Below, one piece after another: positions 7,777 to 15,195 of a DNA stretch of 64,000 nucleotides. The translations under genes were made by a program, and so were the position numbers. Each line of letters opens with the position of its first letter. Position 1 is the first letter of the stretch. The DNA comes from Croceicoccus mobilis. GTDB lineage: Bacteria; Pseudomonadota; Alphaproteobacteria; Sphingomonadales; Sphingomonadaceae. The stretch spans positions 98,097 to 162,096 of the forward strand of contig NZ_LYWZ01000021.1 of assembly GCF_001661965.1 (NCBI RefSeq), read 5' to 3'. The notes beneath the pieces were generated by a model. It ran no database searches and was not told the origin of the DNA. It saw nothing but the letters and a program-made list of their open reading frames with translations.

Positions 7777-10221
7777 ATGACAGGGATCGACAGTCGCCTT
7801 TTTATCAAGGCTTTGCTGGGTGCGGGGTGCTCACTGGCCAGCTTTGCGGCATCCATCAACGTTCATGCGCAAGAAGTAGCGGACGAGAGCGAATCTGCGT
7901 CGAATGGCGAGATCATCGTTACGGCCCGCCGGCGGGAGGAGAGCATCCTCGACGTTCCGATTGCCGTCAGCGCGTTCAACTCAGAGGCTATTGAGGATCG
8001 CGGCGTCAAATCGATCAACGAAATCGCGTCATTCACCCCCGGCCTGTTCGCACAGACCGACGCATCGGTATCGTCTGGCCGCAACGATCGCAGTTCGACC
8101 CGCCTCACCTTCCGCGGGCTTTCGGTTGCCAGCGGCGGTATCTTCATCAACGGCGCGCCCTATGCGGGCAGCGGACAGCCCGACCTCACGGACGTGTCCC
8201 GTCTGGAAGTTCTCAAGGGTCCGCAGGCAGTCTATTTCGGCCGCTCGACCTATTCGGGCGCGGTCAATTACGTAACCCGGGATCCTTCTTCGACGTTCGG
8301 CGGAAGTGTCAGTGCCGATATCGGCACCTACGGGCTTCTCGACGTTCGCGCTTCGCTTGAAGGGCCGCTGATCGGCGACACGCTCACTGCTCGCGCAAGC
8401 ATTCGCAAATACAAGCAGGACGGCCAGTACAAGAATTTCTACGCGGGCGGAGAGCTCGGCAAGGAAGAAACGCTGAACGCGAACTTCGCGCTCACTTTCG
8501 ATCCCGATCCCGATTTCAAGCTGCGGCTGTTCTATGCATACACGCGTGACGAGGACGGCGCACCGCCCACGGCTACGATCAAGAACGCGGGTTCGGGCAC
8601 AGTGCTCGACTGCAACCTTGGCGGCACCGGAGGAAATTACTGGTGTGGCGCATTACCGGATGTATCGGCCCTTCCGGCTTCCTATATCTCGCTCGACACC
8701 AGGATGGACGAACGGCGCATTGCCGAGTTCGTCAACAATGCTGGCGAGCGGCCCGACACGCTGTTCAACCCGGACTACCTCGATCACTTCGGGTTCAAGC
8801 AGGACATTCATCACGTGTCACTGCGCGCTGATTATGAGGTGTCCGGTTTCGAGCTTTCAGCCATTGGCGCATACAGCCATACAAAGCAGCAGCGCCTGAA
8901 CACCTTCACGGGACGCGATGTCAGCGACATCGCCAATCCCTATTTCACCGGCACGAATGAAGCCCAGTCGAGCTACTACAGCTTCGATGCGATGCAGCAG
9001 TCCGAATATAGCGAGACCTTCTTCGAGGGCCGTGTCACCTCGCCGCAGGACCAATCGATCCGCGCGACGATCGGCGCCAGCTATTACGGGCTGAACCGTC
9101 CCGGCGAATTCGTCTTCAACATCAGTCCGTTCGGGCGCGGGGGCAGCGCCAACGCCAAATCGACGATCGACACGCCGGCCATCTTCGGCGGTGTCTATGT
9201 CGATCCGCTCGACGGGCTGACCCTGACCTTCGAAGGACGATATCAATGGGACAAGATCGGGTCCGAACAAAATTACCCGGCTCCGGCAGATCCATCGCTC
9301 ACCAATTTCAAACGGACCTGGAAGAGCTTTTCCCCGCGCGTTTCCGCCGATTACAAGATCAGTCCCGATACGATGGTCTATGCCACTTTCTCTCGCGGGT
9401 ATCGGCAGGGCGGGTATAACGCCACCTTTGCCGGCCTTTCGGAAAGCGACAAGAGCCTGATCGTGGCCGCTGCGCCCGACGCTTCGGAATTCTTTGACCA
9501 GGAACGCCTGGACAACTACGAAATCGGGCTGAAGAGCGCGTTCTTCGACCGCCGACTGCGCACGACGCTGGCGATTTACAACATGAACTGGAACAACGGC
9601 CAGGTCACCAGCAGCACCTTTGCCGTCAGGCCCGACGATACGACCGTGGGAGCCGTGCTGACGGTCAACCGCGGCAAGGTGCGGATGCGCGGCGTGGAGC
9701 TTGAGGCAAGCTTTGCCGCCACGCCCAATTTCTCAATCGACGGCAGCCTGCAATATGCCGACAATAAAATCCGGGATTATGTCTACCCCGATGGGCTGAG
9801 GATCAACGGCAGCAGCGATGTCACTGGCAACCAGCTCGACCAGTCGCCGAAATGGGCCTGGACCCTGTCGCCCAGCTATACGCGTGCGATCAGCACAAGC
9901 TGGGACTTCCTCGTCCGCGTCGACTATATCCATCGCGGCAAGATCTATGTCGATCCCACCAACAGCGCATGGCTGGACAAGCGGGACACCTTCAATCTGC
10001 ACGCAGGGTTCGAAAACGATAGGCGGGGCTTCAAGATCCAAGCATATGCCAACAATCTGTTCGATGATGACACCATCACAGCAGCAATTCGCGGTAATGA
10101 TGTCGTCTATCGGCCCAGCGCGGGTGGGGTCGTTCCGGGCGTTGCCCTGACCCTCAACGAATTGCGCCTTGGCCTGCCGGACAAGCGCGAGATTGGCGTT
10201 CGCTTTAGTCAGGAGTTCTGA
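7777..10221 (+). CDS. TonB-dependent outer-membrane receptor
   Basis: An 814-residue receptor. A signal peptide ends near INVHAQ (about residue 31), and the TonB box follows as GEIIVTARRREES. The plug domain covers roughly residues 50-170 (VPIAVSAFNSEAI, RLEVLKGPQAVYFGRSTYSG), and the remainder is the 22-strand barrel with the usual YEIGLKSAFFDRRLRT and C-terminal GVRFSQEF ending in Phe. It imports a substrate across the outer membrane with TonB energy. It is divergent from the HyuAB/lyase operon and shares its control region, so it probably brings in that operon's substrate. The barrel sequence does not reveal the ligand. A GAGGGA ribosome site precedes the ATG. Confidence 0.93.
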   Translation: MTGIDSRLFIKALLGAGCSLASFAASINVHAQEVADESESASNGEIIVTARRREESILDVPIAVSAFNSEAIEDRGVKSINEIASFTPGLFAQTDASVSSGRNDRSSTRLTFRGLSVASGGIFINGAPYAGSGQPDLTDVSRLEVLKGPQAVYFGRSTYSGAVNYVTRDPSSTFGGSVSADIGTYGLLDVRASLEGPLIGDTLTARASIRKYKQDGQYKNFYAGGELGKEETLNANFALTFDPDPDFKLRLFYAYTRDEDGAPPTATIKNAGSGTVLDCNLGGTGGNYWCGALPDVSALPASYISLDTRMDERRIAEFVNNAGERPDTLFNPDYLDHFGFKQDIHHVSLRADYEVSGFELSAIGAYSHTKQQRLNTFTGRDVSDIANPYFTGTNEAQSSYYSFDAMQQSEYSETFFEGRVTSPQDQSIRATIGASYYGLNRPGEFVFNISPFGRGGSANAKSTIDTPAIFGGVYVDPLDGLTLTFEGRYQWDKIGSEQNYPAPADPSLTNFKRTWKSFSPRVSADYKISPDTMVYATFSRGYRQGGYNATFAGLSESDKSLIVAAAPDASEFFDQERLDNYEIGLKSAFFDRRLRTTLAIYNMNWNNGQVTSSTFAVRPDDTTVGAVLTVNRGKVRMRGVELEASFAATPNFSIDGSLQYADNKIRDYVYPDGLRINGSSDVTGNQLDQSPKWAWTLSPSYTRAISTSWDFLVRVDYIHRGKIYVDPTNSAWLDKRDTFNLHAGFENDRRGFKIQAYANNLFDDDTITAAIRGNDVVYRPSAGGVVPGVALTLNELRLGLPDKREIGVRFSQEF

Positions 10222-10257
10222 TCGTCAAGGGTCTGGCTCGACCAGCCGGATGAGACG

Positions 10258-10311
10258 ACTGCGTGTCGGTACCGGGCGTTGGCATGCCCGATGTCCGGAC
10301 CGGCACGCAGT
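10258..10311. repeat. Large imperfect inverted repeat downstream of the TonB receptor
   Basis: The arms ACTGCGTGTCGG (10258) and CCGGCACGCAGT (ending 10311) pair with one mismatch; CGGGC and GCCCG form the top of the stem. It lies in the 345-bp gap between two convergent genes and could act as a bidirectional RNA stem, although no U-tract follows. Confidence 0.5.
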
Positions 10312-10363
10312 GGTCGCGTTGCGACTGGGAATCCTCCGCGCAAAATGCATCCAATAATACCGG

Positions 10364-10398
10364 CCGACAGGCTGTCGGGACACCCGATAGCCTGTCGG
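10364..10398. terminator. 16-bp hairpin in the convergent gap 10222-10566
   Basis: CCGACAGGCTGTCGGG, loop ACA, then CCCGATAGCCTGTCGG: a 16-bp stem with one G-T wobble. A very stable structure placed between convergent genes, best read as a bidirectional terminator or a palindromic repeat element. No poly-U follows on either strand. The rest of the 345-bp gap shows no gene. Confidence 0.45.
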
Positions 10399-10566
10399 TA
10401 CATTGTAGCACCGGATTGGCGCATCCCTTGAGACGAAGGCCATATGCGGGACTTCCGGACCATGGCGATTGCTATAGCCGCCCTATCATCAGCCGATCAA
10501 GCAATGTGAGTCTGGGCACCAGCCGTACATGACAGCAACGCGCGCGGCGCGGCGTTATTCGTCCAT

Positions 10567-11379
10567 TTACGCGCCGCCGTAGCCTGAGGCAAAGCGCGGC
10601 TTCCTTTTCGACAGGAAGGCGTCCAGGCCCTCTGCGAAATCCTGCCCCAGCATCGCATCGACGAACCAGCCGACAGTCTCCTCCGTCTCTTCCGGTGCTT
10701 CGCAATCGGCGCATGAACGGATCATCCGCTTGCTTTGCATCAAGGTGTAGGCAGAGCCGGAAAGCAGCCCATCCACCAGTGCGGCCAGATCTTCCTCGAA
10801 CCGGTCCGGGGCCGCGACCTGGCTGATCAATCCCCATGCCTCTGCCTGTGCCGCGTCGATGGAGCGCGCGGTGAAGATCATCTGGCGTGCACGCGCAGGG
10901 CCGATCAGCGACACAAGCCGATGGTGATCGCTTTGCAGGTAAACGGCCCCCAGTTTCGCCGGGGTGATGGCAAAGCGCGCCGTATCGGAGGCGATCCGCA
11001 GGTCTGCTGCAATGGCGAGGGCCACCGATGCACCGTAGCAATTGCCCTCGATGGCCGCGATGACCGGCTTGGCCGCCATTTCGATGGCCCGCATGGATCC
11101 CGCCATGGCCAGACCATAGCTGCGACAGGCATCCGCATCGCCGCAGATCTGGCCGAGTTCGGAGATGTCGTTCCCTGCGCCGAAAGTCCCGCCTGCACCA
11201 CGAATGACGATTACGCCGACCTCTGGATTGGCACATGCTTTCGCCATCATGTCCGGCAGGGCGGACCACACTCGATACTGCATGGCATTGCGCGCCTGCG
11301 GCCGATCGAGCAGGATCGTTGCTACCGCGCCGGAGATCAAAAGTTTTGCGCCGTCAATGTCGTATGGCAGTTCGGTCAT
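10567..11379 (-). CDS. Enoyl-CoA hydratase/isomerase (crotonase) family protein
   Basis: A 270-residue crotonase-fold protein. The CoA-binding and oxyanion segments are visible: LDRPQARNAM near residue 25, the first oxyanion loop GAGGTFGAGNDISELG, and AIEGNCYGASVALAIAADLRIAS for the second. The family hydrates trans-2-enoyl-CoA or catalyses related isomerisations. At the second oxyanion motif the usual GGG is replaced by CYGAS, a variation seen among crotonases. It could feed acyl-CoA products of the neighbouring operon into beta-oxidation, but it is not in that operon: it is convergent to the TonB receptor. Upstream of its start a perfect GCCTTT-AC-AAAGGC inverted repeat (11451-11464) might be an operator. 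Confidence 0.85.
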   Translation of the reverse strand: MTELPYDIDGAKLLISGAVATILLDRPQARNAMQYRVWSALPDMMAKACANPEVGVIVIRGAGGTFGAGNDISELGQICGDADACRSYGLAMAGSMRAIEMAAKPVIAAIEGNCYGASVALAIAADLRIASDTARFAITPAKLGAVYLQSDHHRLVSLIGPARARQMIFTARSIDAAQAEAWGLISQVAAPDRFEEDLAALVDGLLSGSAYTLMQSKRMIRSCADCEAPEETEETVGWFVDAMLGQDFAEGLDAFLSKRKPRFASGYGGA

Positions 11380-11550
11380 TAAAATTCTCTGCGATGTTCG
11401 GAACGGGCCAACCCGATACAGTCCATCGGTCGAACAGAAAAGAGGAATAGGCCTTTACAAAGGCTCAGTGTCCAAAATCACAGACCATGCGGTCGCACCA
11501 CGGCCCACGCACGGCCGAATTCCAATCGGGCGGGCAAACCCTGTGCTAAT

Positions 11551-11748
11551 GTAGTCGTCAGAGAAATCGAGCGGCGTATTCGGCGCTATCTATCGGTAAA
11601 AGGCAAAATCCGCATCGTGCTGGAGGCCCTGCGCGGTGATGGCAGCAACCCAGAGTTGGGCCGCAAGGCAGGCCCGGTACCTCTTGGCCCCGAACCTCTG
11701 CTACACTTGGGCAGCGGGGCGCATCGGACGGACTGCTCTGCCACCTGA
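11551..11748 (+). pseudogene. Relic of an IS3-family OrfA (HTH transposase subunit)
   Basis: This frame reads REIERRIRRYLS, then KGKIRIVLEALRGDGSNPEL, then GRKAG. That is clearly the helix-turn-helix start of an OrfA of the KIRIVLEGLRGE type. After GRKAG the frame drifts; LYYTW-like sequence continues in another frame before a stop. No matching OrfB, start codon or inverted repeats were found, so it is a dead fragment. Confidence 0.55.
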
Positions 11749-11885
11749 ATTTTGGACCATTCGCAGATGGAGTTTTCGGCCCTAGATTTCCTTGGCTAGG
11801 CAAGGATCTGTAATTGCAGGATGTTGATTTTCACTGAGAGTTGACCCGGGGTTTTCATCGAGAAGTGACCCGGGTTGCGGGGTGC

Positions 11886-12122
11886 CTATGTTCCCCTGGC
11901 TTCGGGTTTGGTCAAGGGTCGGCTTATTTCCTTTTTGGTTGTGCTGTTGGCGGCGGAAGCCTTGAAGCGGAAGCTGTCGTTTCCGGTTTCGAGGATGTGG
12001 CAGTGATGGGTCAGCCGATCGAGCAGGGCGGTGGTCATCTTGGCATCGCCGAACACGCTGGCCCATTCGGAGAAGCTGAGGTTGGTGGTGATGATGACGC
12101 TGGTAGGCTCGTAGAGCTTGCT
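11886..12122 (-). pseudogene. C-terminal fragment of an IS21-family IstB helper ATPase
   Basis: The reverse strand reads [20 protein letters not shown], then [20 protein letters not shown] and [12 protein letters not shown], the conserved C-terminus of IstB. The N-terminal AAA+ part, including Walker A and B, is missing. The homology stops exactly where the inverted repeat of the neighbouring IS21-like element starts, so that element landed in, or recombined with, this older IstB gene. It is not the same copy as the plus-strand IstB remnant, because several residues differ. Confidence 0.65.
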
Positions 12123-12235
12123 TGTGAATCGGCGTGCAATTGGTGCCCACCTGACTCGGTGATCGGCGCCTAATCGGGGACCACCCCCGGGTCATCTATG
12201 TTCGTTGGCTATTTGGGCTGACGACGAGGCGGAGG

Positions 12236-12742
12236 ATGACGACGGTGGAGACGATTGGCCGGATCAGGCGCGCATATTTTGTGCAGCGGCAATCGGTGCG
12301 CGAGATCGCGCGGCGGCTGCATGTATCGAGGAAAACTGTCAGGAAGGCGATTGAGGCCGAGGACGGCAAGTTCATCTACGATCGCACGGTTCAGCCGAAG
12401 CCGAAGCTCGGCGCCTACGTTGAAGAACTCGAACGATTACTGGCGGAGAACGAACGCAAGCCGCGGCGCGAACGGCTGACGCTGATCCGGTTGTTCGAAG
12501 CGTTGCGAGCCCCGGGATATGAAGGCGGTTACGATACGGTCCGCCGTCATGCGCGCTGCTGGCAACGCGAGGAAGTGGGGCGCACGGCAACTGCGTTTGT
12601 GCCGCTGAGTTTTGAGCCCGGCGAGGCTTACCAGTTCGACTCACATGGGGGCCTTGGGGGACTGTCAGGAATTCCGTGTGTGGGCGGGCGGTTCGGGAAA
12701 GACCCATCTCAGCATCACCATCGCGCGCAACTGTATCCGTAG
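12236..12742 (+). pseudogene. istA: Truncated IS21-family transposase IstA (N-terminal part)
   Basis: The first about 135 residues match IstA: a helix-turn-helix (SVREIARRLHVSRKTVRKAI), the ERLLAENERKPRRERLT linker, and GYDTVRRHARCW. Homology ends after [10 protein letters not shown], just where the DDE domain would begin; the last about 30 codons (from about 12648) are out-of-frame IstB sequence. The catalytic triad is gone. Confidence 0.7.
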
Positions 12743-13094
12743 TGGCTTCAGGGCCCGATTTTATAACACCACCGATCTGGTCAACATGCTCGAATTGGAA
12801 GTCCATCAGGACCGTACCGGCAAGCTCGCCGAACACCTGGAGCGGGTCGATCTGCTGATCCTCGACGAACTGGGTTATCTTCCGTTCGCCCGAACCGGCG
12901 GCCAATTGCTGTTCCACCTCATCAGCCGCCTGTATGAACGCACGGTTATCGTCACTACCAACCTCGCCTTCGGCGAATGGCCCACCGTGTTCGGCGATGC
13001 GAAGATGACCACGGCTCTACTCGATCGGCTCACCCACCATTGCGACATCATCGAGACCGGCAACGATAGCTGGCGCTTCAAGAACCGCAGCTGA
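12612..13094 (+). pseudogene. istB: Truncated IS21-family helper ATPase IstB (C-terminal part)
   Basis: From about 12684 this frame carries the AAA+ core of IstB: Walker A (GGSGKTHL), Walker B ([12 protein letters not shown]), the [15 protein letters not shown] segment and the [19 protein letters not shown] end. The N-terminus is missing, and the ATG at 12612 lies in IstA-derived sequence, so the product would be an artificial fusion without the normal start. Confidence 0.7.
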
Positions 13095-13594
13095 GCCCGC
13101 AGCAAAGCCGAAAGAAAACCATTTACGTCGTTGCGAAACGTCTCCGGGCTACGCCCTACGCCGTCCCGCAACGACGTAAGTGCGTATCAAAAACCTGGCC
13201 CCCTATTGAGCGCCGATCCCGGTCCCCGTTTGCGCGCCGATTGACGGGTAGGTGCCGCATCGAGTGTTGGCCGAATGTTCGGCAAGGTCATCAACCGTCT
13301 TTCGGGGCACGCCCGGGGGCGTTTTTTAGCGCCCACTTCCAGGATAATCTTATATTATAGATAATTGAATTGTTAAATCGAATCCCTCCGTCTCCGCCAT
13401 TCCCCTGCCCACCGCGAACATCACCGCCAGGACACCATTGGTGCTTCGAAGGCCACTCGCGATTGCGCCGCCGTAGCCGCCTGACTTGCCAGCGGGATCA
13501 ACGCACCGCCACATCTCCAGCCTCAGTCCGTCGACTGACGGAACTGCGCAACCGGGCGTTCGTTGCGATTACTCACCATATGAAAGGTTAGTAA
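13095..13594. other. Non-coding stretch between the IS21 relic and the aldo/keto reductase
   Basis: About 500 bp with no credible gene. It holds the right end of the IS21 relic, a perfect small hairpin GCCGAA-TG-TTCGGC near 13270, a terminator-like hairpin at 13309, and an AT-rich patch (13350-13375) that could serve the downstream gene as a promoter. A 73-codon open frame at 13370 is low-complexity and not convincing. Confidence 0.5.
13309..13327 (+). terminator. Short intrinsic terminator-like hairpin
   Basis: ACGCCC followed closely by GGGCGT and then a run of six T. The stem is short, but the U-tract is good. It may be left over from an IS transcript entering from the left. Confidence 0.4.
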
Positions 13595-14602
13595 TTGAGC
13601 ACCGAGAAATACCAACTTCCCCACGACATCGGCATGGGCGGCGTGCCGATCGGCAATGAATTTCGCGTCACCACCGACGAACAGGCCGCCGAAACCCTGC
13701 ATGCCGCATGGCAGGCAGGCATCCGCTATTTCGATGTCGCGCCGCATTACGGGCTTGGCCTTGCGGAACGACGCTATGGCCAGTTCCTGCACCGCCAGCC
13801 GCGCGACAGCTTCATCCTCAGCTCCAAGGTCGGGCGCCTGCTGAAGGCCGGGCGCGAGCATCGCGACCAGCAGCTCATGCCCTATTCGCCCTCACCCAAT
13901 ATCGAGGTGTATGATTACAGCCGCGATGCGACCATGCGTTCGATCGAGGACACGCTCCAGCGCACCGGGCTCGACAGCATCGACATTATCTATGTCCACG
14001 ACCTGTCGCCCGACAACGAAGACGCGCTGCCGAAACCGTGGCTGGAACTATGGCCCGAGGCGGTCGAAGGCTGTTTCGCAACCTTGTGCGAACTGCGCGA
14101 CCAAGGCGTGATCAAGGCGTGGGGCATGGGCGTGAACAGCCCCGAACCGATCATGAAGTGCATGGAGGATTCCGATCCCGACCTGCACCTGATGGCCAGC
14201 CAGTATTCGCTGATCGAGCACGATTATCCGGTCGAGACCGTATTCCCCAAGGCGCGCGAAAAAGGAAACAGCTTCGTCATCGGCTCGTCGCTGAACGCCG
14301 GGTTCCTGGCAGGCGTGCACCGCTATCATTACGGCGCGAGCAGCGGTGTGATTTCGAAGGATCACATGGAAAAGCGCAAGAAACTGGCCGAAGTGGGATT
14401 CGACCATGGGGTCAGCCTGCTCGATGCCGCACTGCAATTCGCCAAGGCGCCCGACGTGGCGCAGGCGGTCGTCGTCGGCATGGGCCGCCCGGATGAAGCG
14501 ATCAATGACGCGACGGCGATGGACACGCCGATCCCGGCCGCGTTCTGGGACGATCTGCGCCGCGAAATGCTGATCCACCCGGATGCCGCGACGCCCGACT
14601 GA
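13595..14602 (+). CDS. Aldo/keto reductase (D-threo-aldose 1-dehydrogenase / pyridoxal 4-dehydrogenase type)
   Basis: A 335-residue NAD(P)-dependent (beta/alpha)8 oxidoreductase. The active-site tetrad can be seen as Asp and Tyr in RYFDVAPHYGLGLAERRYG, Lys in ILSSKVGRLLK, and His in IIYVHDLSP. The ERRYGQFLHRQPRD spacing is typical of the galactose/L-fucose dehydrogenase-like subgroup. The start is a TTG (13595) with a weak AAAGG upstream; the nearby ATG at 13580 runs into a stop after three codons. It likely oxidises a sugar or pyridoxal-like aldehyde, but there is no partner gene from which to infer the substrate. Confidence 0.85.
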   Translation: MSTEKYQLPHDIGMGGVPIGNEFRVTTDEQAAETLHAAWQAGIRYFDVAPHYGLGLAERRYGQFLHRQPRDSFILSSKVGRLLKAGREHRDQQLMPYSPSPNIEVYDYSRDATMRSIEDTLQRTGLDSIDIIYVHDLSPDNEDALPKPWLELWPEAVEGCFATLCELRDQGVIKAWGMGVNSPEPIMKCMEDSDPDLHLMASQYSLIEHDYPVETVFPKAREKGNSFVIGSSLNAGFLAGVHRYHYGASSGVISKDHMEKRKKLAEVGFDHGVSLLDAALQFAKAPDVAQAVVVGMGRPDEAINDATAMDTPIPAAFWDDLRREMLIHPDAATPD

Positions 14603-14614
14603 CGGCCCCGGCGT

Positions 14615-14665
14615 TTCGCCCGATGATGGCACAGGCCCAGGAGGAGCCTTGCCACCATCGGCGAA
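14615..14665 (+). terminator. Stem-loop after the aldo/keto reductase gene
   Basis: TTCGCCCGATGATGGCA pairs with TGCCACCATCGGCGAA (one bulge, one wobble), with a smaller AGGC/GCCT stem in the loop. It lies 12 bp after the stop codon. No U-run follows, so it may be a transcript-stabilising or rho-assisted structure. Confidence 0.45.
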
Positions 14666-14710
14666 CGGGCGCACCTTCCCCCGTGGGAAAACGGGTGGAG
14701 GGAAGATACG

Positions 14711-15130
14711 ATGCGGCAGATTTCCATTCTCGCAGCTGGCGCGGCTCTCGCGATTGCCGGCGGCGCGGGCACGGCAAAAGCGCAGGATGCTGCGGAAAGC
14801 GCCATCATCCTGTCCGGCAATGCCGGTACCGGCGGCGCTCAGCGTTCGCTTGGCAGGTCAATTTCGGGCAGCATCGGCAATGCCGCCAATGCGGTCCGCG
14901 TCGGCAATGGCGGCAATGGCGGCGGCACCTATCGCGCGCCACGCCGGGGCGGCGGCTCTGCTTCTACCGGGGGCCGCATTCCTGCCGGAGTCGATCCGCT
15001 GAAGGGGACCGACGCCTCCAGCTATCGCCTGTCGAACGGGGCGGGGATCAAGGTCAGCGGACACATGACCCCGAACGCGGGTACGCGATGCGTCAGCCAT
15101 TGTCCGGAACCTGCGTCCGGTGGCGAATAA
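14711..15130 (+). CDS. Small secreted glycine-rich protein of unknown function
   Basis: A 139-residue protein with a clear signal peptide (basic start, hydrophobic AAGAALAIAGGAG, cleavage near AKAQD at residue 25). The mature part is rich in Gly, Ser, Asn and Arg (GNGGNGGGTYRAPRRGGG) and probably disordered. Two cysteines near the end (RCVSHCPE) could form a disulfide. The GGAGGGAAGATACG leader gives a strong ribosome site for the ATG at 14711. I do not recognise a domain. Codon usage looks normal for the genome. A periplasmic or surface role is likely from the signal alone. Confidence 0.7.
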   Translation: MRQISILAAGAALAIAGGAGTAKAQDAAESAIILSGNAGTGGAQRSLGRSISGSIGNAANAVRVGNGGNGGGTYRAPRRGGGSASTGGRIPAGVDPLKGTDASSYRLSNGAGIKVSGHMTPNAGTRCVSHCPEPASGGE

Positions 15131-15195
15131 TCCGCCCGCTTACGACCTTTCGCTGATGGACCGCCCCTGCGCACAGGCATAGTTTCGCTCGCATC

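Larger units (their letters stand above)
12123..13246 (+). mobile_element. IS21-family element, internal deletion derivative
   Basis: The left end TGTGAATCGGCGTGCAA (12123) is the inverted counterpart of the right end TTTGCGCGCCGATTGAC (ending about 13245), with a few mismatches, as in IS21-type terminal repeats. Between them are the N-terminus of istA and the C-terminus of istB, joined by a deletion that removed the DDE catalytic domain of IstA and the start of IstB. At about 1.1 kb it is roughly half a normal IS21 element (about 2.5 kb) and cannot transpose alone. No clear target duplication was identified. Confidence 0.65.

Noticed and set aside
10209..10463. Small minus-strand open frames in the gap after the TonB receptor.
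   Set aside because: They only translate the two hairpins and have no ribosome sites.
12612..12690. A functional fused IstA-IstB gene at the IS21 relic.
   Set aside because: The junction puts the two parts in different frames, and both catalytic N-/C-terminal portions are missing.
13370..13591. A 73-codon plus-strand frame before the aldo/keto reductase.
   Set aside because: Pro/Arg/Ser-rich with no ribosome site, signal peptide or recognisable domain.
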